Assembly (NCBI RefSeq): GCF_036785885.1
Contig: NC_092326.1
Span: 42,308,287-42,372,286, forward strand
Reading direction: 5' to 3'
Origin: Coffea arabica
Taxonomy: Eukaryota > Streptophyta > Magnoliopsida > Gentianales > Rubiaceae
Length of the DNA: 64,000 bases
Shown: one piece after another, positions 1 to 12,530 of the stretch
Layout of the letters: each line of letters starts with the position of its first letter
How positions within the stretch are numbered: the first letter of the stretch is position 1
Notes under the pieces: model-generated
What the model saw: the letters and a program-made list of their open reading frames with translations, nothing else
What the model was told of the DNA's origin: nothing
Database searches by the model: none
Translations under genes and position numbers: made by a program

Positions 1-1009
1 CATTTGCACCATCTCTTCTCAGTTCTGGGTCAATTTTGAACCCATGGTTCAAATGCTGGTGAATAGAAATTAAGAGCAGTCTTCAAACAGCTCAAAAATC
101 CAACCCAGTTCAAAGTACCACGTATTTGCGCAAGTAATTATAACCATTGTTCAGTAACTTGGCAAGCTTCAGCGCAGCCTTAAATTCCAAACTTACCATC
201 ATCCATGCTAGTACCACATTTGGGTCAACCCAAAAAAATGCCCCAACTAATTCTTGTATTGCAGATAAAAAAAAGGACTTCAACTCCAAATTCAGATCAA
301 GAATATAAATAAAATCAGTCAATGCTTCCCAATGGCTAAAAAAGCAGCTTCTTGAGACTTCCCAAGCGTACAAGTAGAACTACAGAAATGGGAACTCTTT
401 AAAATTTTCAGGTGGGTCGAGTAGTCAAAGCTTGCAACAGGGCAGACGAGTGTTTGAGTGTGTGAATGTGTGTGCCAGTTTGTATTATGAAAAAAAAATT
501 TTTTTTTTTTGGTTTTATAATTAATTGGGTATGCATGAATGTCATGGATAATCCATTTAAATGCACCAACTTAAGCGAGGTTTATGTGGATGGATAGCTG
601 GACATATACTCTAATTGCCAGCTCTAGACAACACCATTCTCCAACCCATAAGGGACATTTAGAAAAAAAAACCCAAATTTTTTCTTGGTTCTTCGTAAAA
701 AGAAAAAAATCAAATGTAAAATTCATTTTAGGATTAGCTATCAGAAGCCAAAAAAGACAAACTTTGCACTTTATGACATGCATGTAAACTCAATTAGCAC
801 AGTTTACCCCAAACAAACATCATTAACCCCCCCAACCCTCGCCCTAAAACACTTCACTTCCCATTATAAGACCCCAGGCCCAGGCACATCAAAGTTAAAA
901 AAAAAAACAGTCATATGAATAATTCATCCATACGAATATTTCTATCACACAACGAGATAGGATATGCAAAATGAGAAAATAGGCAATCTAGCTATAAACA
1001 TATACATAC
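1..1009 (-). other. Intron 1 (partial) of the EBS/SHL-like gene
   Basis: Non-coding AT-rich sequence downstream of the donor at 1009. It holds A/T runs (near 488-510 and 661-672). Short open frames here do not resemble EBS exons. No acceptor followed by BAH-domain coding was found before the window edge. Confidence 0.7.
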
Positions 1010-1082
1010 CTCTGACAACTTTGTTGGTGCCCTTGATTGTGTACGAGTCCAGGTCCCGCTTGCCAGGTCTGGTTTTGGCCAT
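1010..1082 (-). CDS. EBS: First coding exon of an EBS/SHL-type BAH-PHD chromatin reader (partial)
   Basis: The minus-strand ATG at 1082-1080 opens a 24-residue exon that begins MAKTRPGKRDLDSYTIKG and ends in VVR plus one base of a split codon. The donor follows at once (GTATGT; the GT complements 1008-1009). This N-terminus is nearly identical to what I know of EARLY BOLTING IN SHORT DAYS and SHORT LIFE. Those nuclear proteins carry a BAH domain and a PHD finger, read histone methylation marks and restrain flowering genes. The BAH domain would start in the next exon, which is not in the window: bases 1-1009 are the 5' part of intron 1 and show no further EBS-like coding. The gene continues past the left edge. 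The choice between EBS and its paralogue SHL rests on this short stretch only, so the symbol is tentative. Confidence 0.85.
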
Positions 1083-2820
1083 GGGAGAAATGGCGAAGGG
1101 GAAATGGGGAACAAGAAATGAGGAAAGAGGAGGGTTTCTTTCCTTTGACTGTGCTGCGCTTGGCTTTGCTGTAAAGACTGAGAAGCTTTGCTTGTATTTT
1201 TTATTTTATCTTCCGTTGAAATAGACGGGTTTTGGTAGTAATTATTTATAGCTGTTTTCTGGGTCTGGGTCTGCGTCTGCGCTATACCAAACGGTAAAAT
1301 TTGCAGGGGGTAGGGATCGTTGGTTCGGTCTGCTTCGAGGATTTAGGGGCACCGGCATAATTTTGGTGAAATTGGAAGGCTATCTGTTTATATACAGATA
1401 AGTTGAGGTTAAATTACAAGTGACAACAAATACAGATCAGTTTGGATTTTGGAAATCCAACTTGCTTTGTTGCACTTTGATTGAAATTGAAAGTGGCTCC
1501 AGGAGTTCTATCTATTACCAAAAAAAACTGTTAAAAGTATTCGTGGTTGGAGTCGAAATTGAGAAGGATTATCATTTTCTCTGCACAAAAGCCCACAAAA
1601 TATCATATAATTTCACTTTGAGGTCTACACTACACTAGTTGCAAATAAAATGCAACCTGTGACAGAAACAAAAGATCAGAAACTCTAAATATACCCCAAA
1701 TTTGAGAAAATATCAAATATTTCATTATGAAATCACCAATCTATTCTTGATGATATCAATCTCTTTGATTTCAATAAACTTATGTTGCATGTCTTGTCTT
1801 GCCAAATTTACTGTTTAACTATTTCATCCCATATATCAAGTTGAAACGTGATCTCAACAAATTTCGACAGAAAAATTTTTACGTGAACACATTTTTCAAT
1901 TATTTTTTTATTTCACGTACATTAAATCATCACAATATATTTTCCTACAAAAAAAAATCCTAAAAATAGCAATCCAAATGGGGCTTAAGAAAACTCTTAC
2001 TACTAGAATACCATCTTGCTAAAAATTCTTACTACTAGAATACCATCTTGCTAAAAATTCTATGAGAAAAAGGAAATCTTTAGCAAGAAGATCTTAAGAG
2101 AGGATAATAACCCACTAAAAATTTAAGAGAGACTTTATTATCACAAATATAAAAAATATATATATTTATAAAATATGGAAAGGGAGGGAAACCAAATGAC
2201 CTCCCTCCACCTATGGAGGAATACGTTATTTTATTTGAGAGAAATGGAGGAAATTAAAAAGAAAGAAGAGTTTTTTTATTTGAATGTTAACATAATAACC
2301 TGGATACGCGTGGCCGCATATGGAATTTCTTTGGTGCCAAATTGCCAATTGAAATGTTCTGGTTGTCCTCCAAAATTATGAAGTTTCTTTTGTTTGACAG
2401 AAAATATGAGGTAAGTTAAAGTTATTGGTAAGAAAGATGATTTTTCTCCTGTCAAAAAAAATTGCAGACGAGATGAGATGAGCGAATTGTTTACTTGAAA
2501 AAAAAAATCCACATCTTAAACTCATTTTAGTCAAAAGTGTTCACAAAATAGAGCTTCATTCAACATCAGTTGCATTTCTCTAATCCATACCATTTTTTAT
2601 AAAGTTATGTCTCTTTAGCCTCCTACTAAGCAACCATAGAGTATTTTAATTTGATGATTAAGTAATTGTTTAGGTTTTAATAGCACTGTTCAATTCAATT
2701 AATGAATGCATGCAGACCACACGAATAGATTCAAATGGATATCCAAACAAGCCTCTTTTGTTGTTCAACACTTGCCGATCATAATGAAATGTCTCCCTTA
2801 AGCATAAAACTGACTTGCAC
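1083..2820. other. Intergenic: 5' flank of the EBS-like gene
   Basis: This stretch is upstream of the EBS-like start codon and should hold its promoter and 5' UTR (roughly 1083-1400). Around 1860-1980 is AT-rich sequence ending in AGCAATCCAAA, resembling one end of the foldback elements seen elsewhere in the window. A 32-bp tandem duplication lies at 1995-2058. No coding sequence is supported. Confidence 0.5.
1995..2058. repeat. 32-bp tandem duplication, two copies
   Basis: The unit starting TCTTACTACTAGAATACC at 1995-2026 is repeated without change at 2027-2058. It lies in intergenic DNA. Confidence 0.9.
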
Positions 2821-3235
2821 CAGCGTGCAATTGAATCGAGCAGTAGTCGAGTTCAACTCGAGTTTAAAAAAGCTTGGATTCGAACTCAAATTTGAACTTG
2901 TTAAACTTTTGAAATTTGAATTTGATTTTGTTTTACCTTTCTCAAGTCTAATTCAAACTCAGTCGAGGTTAATTGAACCTAATCGAATTTAAGTAATGTA
3001 AATTTACATTTTATATGATTTTAAGCAAGGGACAAACTAGACATTTCATCCCAACAAATAAAAAAAAATTATACATGTGGATGTGTGTAAGCCAATAAAC
3101 TTTCGAATTTCACGTATTGAACTCAAGTTTGAGCTCATCAAGCGACTCGAACTTAGTTAATGCGAGCTCGAATTTGAATTTTGATTGACTAAACTCGCGA
3201 GTTACTCAAATGAGATTGACTCATTTGCACTCCTA
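2821..3235. mobile_element. hAT-like non-autonomous element with degenerate CTCGAG-rich ends
   Basis: The left end reads CAGCGTGCAATTGAATCGAG. The right end, read on the other strand, starts AGGAGTGCAAATGAGTCA. Both inner flanks are made of degenerate ACTCGAG / GAGCTCGAATTT motifs in inverted orientation. This matches the look of short hAT-type elements, as does the better-defined one at 51333-51798. No clean 8-bp target duplication was found, so the borders are approximate and the element is probably old. It has no coding capacity. Confidence 0.5.
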
Positions 3236-6200
3236 ATATGCACTCTCCACCATATGAAAATATGTTACTCCTTGAATTAAACTCCCTATATTTTGTACTT
3301 GACTGATGTATCCCCTGAACATGTTCTTTCATTGATTTACCTTTCTATATGATTGAAAAAGAAATTAAATAGCTGAAAACATGTATACATGTCCTAATCC
3401 AACCTCTCTGCTGGTTTAACATCTTGTTCACAAATTTATGGCATTATTGCTTTCCCTTGTAATTTACTAAACAGTATGGAGGACTAAAGTCGTGATTCGC
3501 CCTTAAACAACTTCTAATTGTGATTATGATTTTGATCTTCAATTTGACATTTTTATACAACAAATAATCTACAAATTTGTAGACATCAAAATTTTATTTA
3601 GTCAATTTAAACCAATATCAACATTGATAAATACAAATTGAAGGAATGACATTCCAAAGGGACTATAGAATTTTTCTATCTCAAGTGCCAATTTGGGTAT
3701 CATATACTTAAGCCATTTTTGAACTTAAATTTTGAAATTTGAAGTTTGGCATACAAAAAATGGAGCCAATTTCATGACTTCTCATATTCCTATTTAATTT
3801 TTCTTGGTTTGTTATTAGTAATCTAGGTTTAAATGAGGTAGTACATTACATGCATAGCATAATTGCACTCGTCATGAAAGTTAGGTGAAGCAAATGGCAA
3901 AGACATCCTTTTGACAAAAAACAAAAAAAAAAAAAAAAAAAGGCAAAGCCATCTTTTTACTGTTCTTATTTTGGTTGAAAGATTATTTAGTGTTCACCTG
4001 CTACGCAGCTGGATTAAATCCGTTTCCCAGTCCGTCTAGGGCCCAAGTTTGAAGTCTTGGACACTTGGTGAACAGATCAATTTGTTACCTTACAGCTTGG
4101 CAAGCAATGAATCTGTTTTAGGCCCAGGAACCCAATTTGATGAAGAGCATTTCCTGGAAATGCCACTTTCAATGCCACAATGTTATTTTTGACAAGTATT
4201 ATAAACCCTCATTTTTAAACCAACTACTCCTAAAGAGAGTAGGAGACTACTAAAAGATGTTCAACTCTCTACTTTCTAATATCCAAGCTTTTTTGGAAAA
4301 TTTCGCCAATGGGTATGTAGGCACCCATTTGGACCGGTGGTGATTCACTGGGTTTTTTTTGACCTCTTTAGGTCCCCTTTCCTCTAGTATAGACTATAGA
4401 GTAGAAGTAGGTGTATAATAAAATCTATCGTATCGACAAAAAAAAAAAAAAAAAAAAAACCCCCTCATTTGGTATGCGATAATGGCAGAATGAAAAAGTT
4501 TTTCCAGCCGAAATACCTTTCAACCTAGAATGGTAGGGAAAAAAAAATTTATCATTTCAGTGTCTGGTACACAAGTCAAAATAAGATATTCATTCATTTT
4601 CCAATATTTGGTATAATCAATAGTCAGATGTCAAAATGGAACACAATTAATACAACTTTGACTTAATTGCCCTGGATTTAGTTTTTGGAACATGAGATAT
4701 TTTAGTTGATTTGTACTACTATGTTATTTGTTTGTTTAAGTGGAATTTTGACATTTTTTGCTTTCAAAATAATTGATGATTGATATTAAAATTTTTCAAT
4801 TGTAATTCATTCTAGCATATCGAATTTGATGTTAAAATTTTACATCCACTAGCAATATACTTAATTAATTAGTAATGTAAGTATAAATTACATGAAGCCA
4901 AATGAATATAATATACTTTTAAATTTATTATTTTTCATTTTTATATAAATTTTTTTTAAAATTCCGTACAATTGTTCACAAGTCAGAGAATAAAGTTTCT
5001 TAAAACATTTGTTTGCTACTAGAAAAGAAAATTTTATTTTAAACACAAGAAAAAATTACATTTAATTATTAATTGACCTCACAAATATTCTAAGATATGG
5101 TGATGGAGTAAAATTATTTAGAAGGATAAACTCGGCATCTTGCTAATTTGGGATTCTATGATGAAATTAGAAAGAGTTTCCCTACATTTTTTTTTTTTTT
5201 TTTTTTGCAGAATGGAATTTCAGGAAAAAGTTGAAATTAGCATTTCAAGAAAAAATGATTTTTCCACTGAAATTATCCATTCCAAAATTGAAATGGAATG
5301 AACAAATGGAAACAGCCTTTCTTTTCAGGCCATAGGTCATTCCTGAGTGCCAAACGTATGGCAAGAGTAATGTGAAAAGAAAGAAAGTTTTCAAGTTACA
5401 AGTACTTCAAAAATTTGCATAAATGATACCATGATAAGATTTCAAATTTGATCCTCTTCTCAGAAAGTCATCTTAGATCGCAAAAATCTAGACGGTCCAT
5501 ATGCGTTAGGTGCATCGAAATTATGCAAGAAGATTTTGGGTTTTCCAAACAAAGGAAGTCAAGATATGTGCTATATAAAAGTTTTTAACTGCGAGCAAAA
5601 CGAGAGACAGGGCTAATGAGAGAAATTGGCTCTTTTCCCCTTCTCAATTTTGCTGTTACAGAATCCCGACCTCCGGAATGAATCCAGGCACCGAAAACGA
5701 GAGGCAACGAGACTTGGTTCATTTTTCAGCTCTAGGGTCAATATGCCAAGTAACCTTCAAGTGCTTGGTAGTTTATCAAACGAAACTAACTAACGTAAAA
5801 TATGGTCGCCAGTTTAAATGCACATTTCGCATCATAACCTGGGGATCGTGTTTACCAGGCTGTGAATGATCAAGAGCGCACAGAAACCTCCTTCCCATTC
5901 AATAATTACCATGTCTTATCCAGGCAATCATGACTACTAAGCCTTCCCGCGAGACTTATTCGCTTCAATCTTAGTTTTAAGTAAAAGCTAACACAGATAG
6001 GAAGTGCAGATGGCAATTCAACAAATTACCAGCATGTAAAAATGTAATCCAACCTTGTACTCATTTTAGTCAAGGGCAACTGGGTCGGATTTCATCGAGA
6101 ATAGCCAAGAGAACACAGAAAATGACCACAGCAAATGGTTAGTTATCTACTAACCTCCCAAATATTTTGCTGAAACACGTAGCAAGCATTAAGGAAATAT

Positions 6201-6396
6201 ATATTCCAGCACATCGTGTTAAGAGTACCTATCCACTACGTGTCCAAGGTAGACACTGAAGAGTAGCAACATTGGTACCAGGAGGAGAATGCAGTTACAA
6301 AAACATATATAGCAAGGATCCGGTGTTGACAGTAGCAAGTAGTGGTTCATAAATTTTAATGGCATCTAATGCAAAGTCCATTGCCTTACAGCTCAA
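3236..6396. other. Intergenic: 3' flank of the STM-like gene
   Basis: AT-rich, gene-free DNA with A/T runs near 3920-3940, 4440-4460 and 5188-5206. A possible SINE tail is at about 4310-4460. The part next to 6396 should hold the 3' UTR of the STM-like gene. Open frames here (for example 5678-5869) do not resemble known proteins. Confidence 0.5.
4310..4460 (+). mobile_element. Possible SINE 3' end with poly(A) tail
   Basis: The stretch ends with GTAGGTGTATAATAAAATC, a short linker and about 20 A residues (4440-4459). A 'TAATAAAATCTATCG-poly(A)' ending is typical of plant SINEs as I remember them. I could not place a clear RNA polymerase III A box and B box upstream, nor target-site duplications, so the 5' border is a guess. 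Confidence 0.3.
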
Positions 6397-9300
6397 TTAG
6401 AGCAGTGCAGGCGAGATGTCCATTGGAAAGGGATTACCCAAAACATTGTCCATATAATAGTGGGGATGTGTGGCATCCATCACCACAAGTTGCATATCCT
6501 CTGAAGGCTTCCAGTGCCGCTTCCTTTGATTGATGAACCAATTATTAATTTGCTTCTGGTCTAGACCTGTTGATTCAGCAAGCGCCAGCTTCTGTGATTC
6601 CTGTTGATGCATTAAGTTGCCCCATTTTTAGAAACAGAATATAAGTCTACATCTATGTTATTGTCATCTTATTATTTGGACAGCTTTGAGATGCTTTACT
6701 GTGATTGAACTTTAAATCATAGCCTAGTAAGGGGTGTGTAAATGCCTTCCTTGATGCTTTTATGGAAAGAGTAGAAGTTCACAACCGATTTATGATGTTA
6801 CAAATGCGGGGAGAAATACAATTTCTAAATGTTTAGCAAATGAATGCACTCCGGTAATTATGAGGTGATCTAAGTTGAATTAGTTACCGATGGGTATGGC
6901 CATTTGTAATGCCTGCTCCACCAGTCCAACAACTGTTGCCTGGCTTCCTTTGGCAGCTTTCCTTTCTTTCTTTTCTTCATGAATTCCTGCTTCAGGCTGC
7001 CCAAATATCCACTGTACTTGCGCAAAAGCTGACCTTTAAGCTCCCGATCTTCTGCTTGAGGGTCAATGAAGCTGTTGTTCACATCAACCTCCTCTTCAGA
7101 GGATCCATTCCTGTCCATAGCCTCTCCACAAGCTGCTAGTATTTCAAGAGTGTTCTCATGAGCATCTAGAAACAAAAAAAACTACTTGTTGCAACAATCA
7201 CCACGAGAGAAGACCTTGCAGACCATGCATTATCTAATCAGTTATTCATTGACCTTGTGCAGATAATAACCAACCTTTGGTTTCAGATACCATGTGTTAT
7301 TTTTTCACAACATAATTCGGAATAATAACCATGAAACTGATGCAGATATTCAGCATATTAGGAAAAAGAATAAAAACCAAAGGCGCTCAAGATGTATTGT
7401 TCCAATTGTGAGCCCATCAAATAAGGTCCCTCAAGATTGATGAGCCACACATAAAGGAATTTAAATGAAATGAAGTATGCTTAACACTTCGAACATTAAA
7501 ACAAGTAACATTTGGCTAATGAAAAAAAAGTTTAACAGCAGGAAAAATAAATTGGTGACTTAAAAAGTTATAAAATCTGCAAGGTTCGAACCACTTCGCT
7601 ATTGTTCACAAGGTTAAAGACCATCCCGCTCTAATCAAAAGAGATTTCTTTATTACTTGAAGCACTCCATAGCCACTTGTCCTCCTGATTTCTTTTGTTT
7701 GTTTTAGTTGATAAAGGATAGCCAGACATACTGTCCAACTAAAAAGGTAAATCAACCATGTCAGTTTATAAACAACAGATCAGTTCTTCCTATGCATTTT
7801 CTGTAATGAGCCATCTATCACCTTAATCATGAACTCTACTCATGTTTAACTGCTTGCTCCTCAATGGGGAACACTGAATAAACATATTTTAGAGCCCAAA
7901 ACATACATAAATTTTGATGAAGGGCAGAAAAATCATATTGGATAATGACAACCCCCCCCCCCTCCAAAAAAAAAAATGCGCCTCTTTCCTTTCCTTTTAA
8001 TTTCAGAAGGTTCAAACAATGAAAGAACTTATATTACATCATTTCATGAAAATGTTCACTGTAGGAAAGTAAACCTACATGTTTCTGATACTAGTGTTGT
8101 GTTTTCCGATACAGAATGTGCATCATAGTATTCCATGTTAAAGGAGGAAAAGAAAAGCTTTAACTTCACAGCAGAAGGTGCAGCCCAAGTTAAGAAGCAA
8201 ACAAAGTTATGTAAATAGTTGAACATGCTAATTGAACTCTTGAAAAGTACTTGTGAAAATGTGGAAATAAATAATTTCAAACATGGCATCATCACGGTCC
8301 TTGGAGAGGCACATCATTCTGCTTCATTTCAAGCGAAAAGCACGGGACCCAAGGCTTGTCATTTCACCATAATTCTTCAATTATCATGATAGACACATTT
8401 TCTACCACTTCAATAAGAAGTCACTGTGTAGAAACTGCAATGATTTGCTTCCTACACAAATTGTGTACCGCACAAAGTTTGGAATTTAAGTAGCAAGTCT
8501 AACCAATAAGAAGCCTGTGAAACCATTCGCTGAATGAATTCTATAAGATATTGATCAGGCTTGCTACCATTAATACAAGTAGCATGAATGAACTACCTTT
8601 CGTTTTTCAAGAAGTGATCTTAATAAATTAAATTTATAACTTTCAAGTGTAATTAGCTCCAAATGCAATATAAAGTCTAAAATTCAACTTATAAACTTCT
8701 CTAGAATTGTGTATTTCTCTTTTGAAAATTACTGCATCATTCTCAAAGTCTCGTTATAGGGCTTACCTATGTTGCTAGGTCCTCCAATTATTGCATTTCA
8801 TTGTGCAATGAGAAGTAATTGCACATGAAGGCATTTCTCCTTAAATACCACTGCACTACACCAAAATTTCAAGCTATAAAAAGAGATTTGACAAGTAAAC
8901 TCACACTAAACGTGCATGCCATAAAAAATATCAGTAGTGTAACACACATATTCATTCATGCTAAACAACTAGACAGCTCTTTTCATACATCCAAGTTCAG
9001 CAAAGGTTCGCCTTTCTCTCCTTTTTTGGTTGGTAAAGAGAAACAGTTTTCAGTCAGGATTTCCACAGCAGTACTGCAACTTAGAGATTAGATTCAAATG
9101 GTACAGTGATTTAATGCAAACTTGACCTGTATGTGAAATCATCAACCATATTTTCACAGATGAGACGTATCTACTTCAAGGCAAGTTCCAATGCACCCCA
9201 TCAATTATGGGAACCTAAAGAGTAAAAGATGAAAAATTGTGCAAGTTGAAGCAACTTGGCACGTACCATAATAATAAGACTTGAACAGAAACATAAATTT

Positions 9301-11542
9301 GAGTGTGCCCCTTGGCTTGTTGAATATTGGCAAACAGCTAATGATACGAGTTATATCAAATAGAGTAAAAAACGAAAAGGTGACAAAAAGAGACAGCTAA
9401 GGAAGTCAAGTCAATGAAGAAACTCCCAAAGAGAACGCTAGTAAACTGTTCATCAACACGTTATGCTTTGTAACCGATGGTGTCGTAGAGGCAAGACTTC
9501 ACCCTATCTTCCTCCATTTTAAACCTAGATGCAAAAAGCCCAAAATCTAAGTTCAAAGTTTTCGGCCACCTTTAACCCTTGCTCTCCTATACCGTATGTT
9601 CATCAAAACTTTACGACTTGTTAAAAAATAAAAGCACAAGATATACAATTTGAAATGAATAAAAACTGTATAAATGTTGAAACTAGAAAACCTTTCATTT
9701 TCTGAAGTCAACTAGAAAACACTCAGTTTGTCTTAGCTTGAATACTGTGTAAAAACTCTGGTAACTGTCCAGTTGATTGCAACTTCTATTAATGCCTTCT
9801 CACGGACTAAGAGCTGCATAACATGCTCCAAAATGAAGCTAGCTTCTGTCTACACTCACAAAAACTTTAAAAGTAACTACGAAACTGGAGATGAACAATG
9901 CATAAAAACTGAAAAGGTTCTTACTCCAGGAGTCGCAAACACCGAGAAGGAATTAACAAAGGCAGGGATCAGTCCCACAAAGCCTATTTGCATTAAGATA
10001 TTACTCCTAAGACAGGAGACCTGGAGAGACCTAGGTTGCAGTCATATTTATACCCTAGTAAAACAGTGAAGCAAAAGAAACAATAAATAGAAGCCCAACC
10101 CAAAATTTTATCAATGTCAACAAGAGTAAAGAAAAATAAATACTCCAAAAGGGAAGAGGAGACAATCCGCACCTTATACCTCACACCTTAGTTAATTAAA
10201 TCTTGGTCGTCTTATTGGAAACATGCACATGATGGACTTGTTCATTAAACTATGGAGTAAAAAGACAAAATCGACCAGTAAACAAACTCACAAACAGTTT
10301 TAGAAGATCTGATCTGAGAAGAATAACTGTCTTTCATCAAGTCAAAAAAGAAGAGGGAAATAGGTATTTAGGGCCATCTACCAGAATCTGAAGAAGCAAG
10401 AGTGAGAGCTTTGAACTGGCACTCGACTCTTGACAAGAAAAGCATGGCTTCCTTGAAGGGTTTCGAGAGTTCCTCTTCGTATTTAGTCAGCATTTCACAA
10501 TAGGCTTCCATAAATTGATCAAGTGCCGGATCTTCACCAATACAGCTTGTGTTGTTACGGCTAAGACTTGCAGCAGAAGTGCAGACTTCCTCTAGCCTTG
10601 CCACCACTTCAGGAGGTGCTCCTATCTGCAGCAAAATTTTATAATGACTAGTTGAGTTAGTTCCATTTTTATTAGCTCTTTTGCAATAATGGTTTTCATT
10701 TTTGCTAAAGAGGGTTTTACACATTTAGCTGATATTACTGTCTCTTTCATCGTTATTTCCAAAAGGGTTTCCTGTTGCACATCTTTTTCAACAGAGTATG
10801 TGGTCCTTGGAGTATCAGTTAAGGCAAGAAAAGAAAGAATACAAAACCCCTCCCATCACAGCCATCTCTGTCTGTGCTGATGTGAGATAAACAACTGCAT
10901 AAGAACTCACATAAATATTTCGACATAAATGCAAGTAGAAGTTTTCTAGTAGAACAACATGTGGAGGTAAATATGAAAGGGTAGTTTTTCGTTTTTGCAA
11001 GAAAAGATGCAGAAAGAATGGATCTTGTTCCTCAACAAGAGGAAAGCGGTGAATTTGGTTTAAAAGCTTTTAGGTTGTTTGATGTAGCTTTAAACCTTTT
11101 GGCAATTGATATAGGCAGCCAAGAGACGATGGTAGTGAGGATGAGCCATGATCTTAGCCTTGACAGATGGAGGAGGAGACGAAGAATAGCTTCCACCGAT
11201 ATCATTGTTACTGTGATCCACGAAAAAACTGCCACCGCCAGTGGTGCTGCTGCTCAAGTTATGATGACTGTTGTTGTGGTTTTCATCATCCAGCTGCATC
11301 ATAGAAGAAGCAGAAGTAGCTGCAGTGCGACGATTATTGGGGTGGTCTTGGGTGTCGCTGGGATGAGCATGAGGTAGAGGAAGATATAGGGTATTGGTCT
11401 CTGCATTAAGGTGGGTAGAAGAAGTCATCTGAGGAGGCATCATCATCATCATCATAGGACTTGTAGGACCTCCTAAAGCACCACTACTGTTGTCCCCCCC
11501 AAAAGCCATCATCAAGCATGAAGTTGAACTTGAGCCCTCCAT
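6397..11542 (-). CDS. STM: Class I KNOX homeodomain protein, SHOOT MERISTEMLESS type (4 exons, 390 aa)
   Basis: Exons 11542-11096, 10625-10382, 7165-6888 and 6600-6397 join to 390 codons plus TAA. All introns are GT-AG and the phases agree (0, 1, 0). The protein has an N-terminus starting MEGSSSTSC with Met and His runs, KNOX1 (about 128-170) spanning the first junction, KNOX2 (about 182-225), an ELK domain (about 272-293) and a TALE homeodomain (about 294-356) with [10 protein letters not shown]. The end, [12 protein letters not shown], is the STM C-terminus, which separates it from the KNAT1 and KNAT2/6 types. STM proteins are nuclear transcription factors that pair with BELL proteins and keep the shoot apical meristem undifferentiated. 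I chose Met at 11542 because known STM proteins start MESGS; an in-frame Met five codons upstream (11557) is less likely. Intron 2 is 3.2 kb. Confidence 0.96.
7166..10381 (-). other. Large intron 2 of the STM-like gene
   Basis: A 3,216-bp intron lies between the KNOX2 and ELK coding parts, where KNOX genes often have their longest intron. It holds a C run then an A run near 7951-7975 and no supported coding exon. A tRNA-like B box (GGTTCGAACC) lies near 7577 on the minus strand. Introns of class I KNOX genes can carry regulatory elements, but none can be named from sequence alone. Confidence 0.8.
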
Positions 11543-12530
11543 TATAAGAACGCACACAACAGACTCTTCCTCTTTTGCACACCCTCACTTTAGCGTCTTC
11601 AGTTTACCCTTGTTATATACTACTAGTACTAGTGTATGACAAGGGCTTCCTTAACCCTTAGTTATTATTCCACTCATAAAACTTCAACAGTGATGATAAA
11701 GGTTGGTTGAGGTTCCCCTTGTTGTCTTATACTACTATGTGCTAGCAATCTTGCTTCTCCTTTTGATGCTGGCTAGGCAGAGGGCAGGGGTCTCCCGAGT
11801 TTTATGCTACTGGCTTCAGCCTTTTTACAGAAAATCCTAAATAGTGGTAGCGTTAGTCAGTAAGTAGCGGAGCTAGCTGCTGGAAGCAGGATTTTTTTGT
11901 TTTCTTTTTCTTTACTTTAGTCTTTGCTCTCTGGGATGAATATAGATAAGGTCTGAGAAAGGCTGTTGAAATGAAATAGATTTAATATTTTTTTTCCTTT
12001 CTCCTCCCTATGCTTATAACTACATACTAACACGTTTCTCGTTCAACAGCAAATGAGAATTAGTTCTAAACTCTCTGTCTCTCTGTCTTTTCCAACAAAA
12101 CAAAGCACAAATGAGTAGTAGTAAGTACACTAGAAATTGCAGAGCGCACGCGGGAATTGTAGTAGTAGCTTTTTAGCAAGTACTAATAGTAGTAGTAGTA
12201 TAGGTTTAGTAATTTAGGAGGAGGAGGAGGAGGAGGAGTTCAACAGGAAGAGAGCGAGTTTTTAGAGTCTGTGTAGTCTTTCCTCCTTGCCATGGGAAAA
12301 TGTTACAACTAGTAAATTGTGCAAGGGAAGTAAGTAATACTAGTCGTCGTAGTAGTAGTATGTTTGAGGCTTGTGGTGCAAAGCTTTACCTTCCCGATGA
12401 AAACTCTCTCCCTCTTTTCTTGCACTGCCACTGAGCCACTGCCATTACTGGCAAACTAGAAAGAAAGAAAGAGAGAGACAGAGAAGGATAGAGGGTGAAA
12501 AAGAGAGAGAGAGAGAGAGGAAGGAACGAT
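11543..12530 (-). promoter_or_regulatory. 5' UTR and proximal promoter region of the STM-like gene
   Basis: Bases upstream of the STM-like ATG are rich in short tandem repeats: ACTAGT/AGTAGT patches (11623-11634, 12187-12201, 12343-12360), a (GGA)n run at about 12215-12238 and a long GA tract at 12457-12526. Upstream is to the right because the gene is on the minus strand. Transcription start and TATA box could not be fixed. Confidence 0.5.
12457..12526. promoter_or_regulatory. GA-rich tract upstream of the STM-like gene
   Basis: An almost pure purine stretch of about 70 bp with GAAAGAAAGAAA followed by (GA)n blocks, about 0.9 kb upstream of the start codon. GA repeats are the known binding sites of BASIC PENTACYSTEINE factors, reported to act on KNOX genes including STM in Arabidopsis. 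That this tract is used here is inference. Confidence 0.5.

Noticed and set aside
11018-11377. 119-codon plus-strand open frame
   Set aside because: It lies opposite exon 1 of the STM-like gene and is explained by it.
11543-11557. Start of STM five codons upstream at 11557
   Set aside because: Known STM proteins begin MESGS or similar, matching MEGSS at 11542. The upstream MCVLI extension has no counterpart I know.
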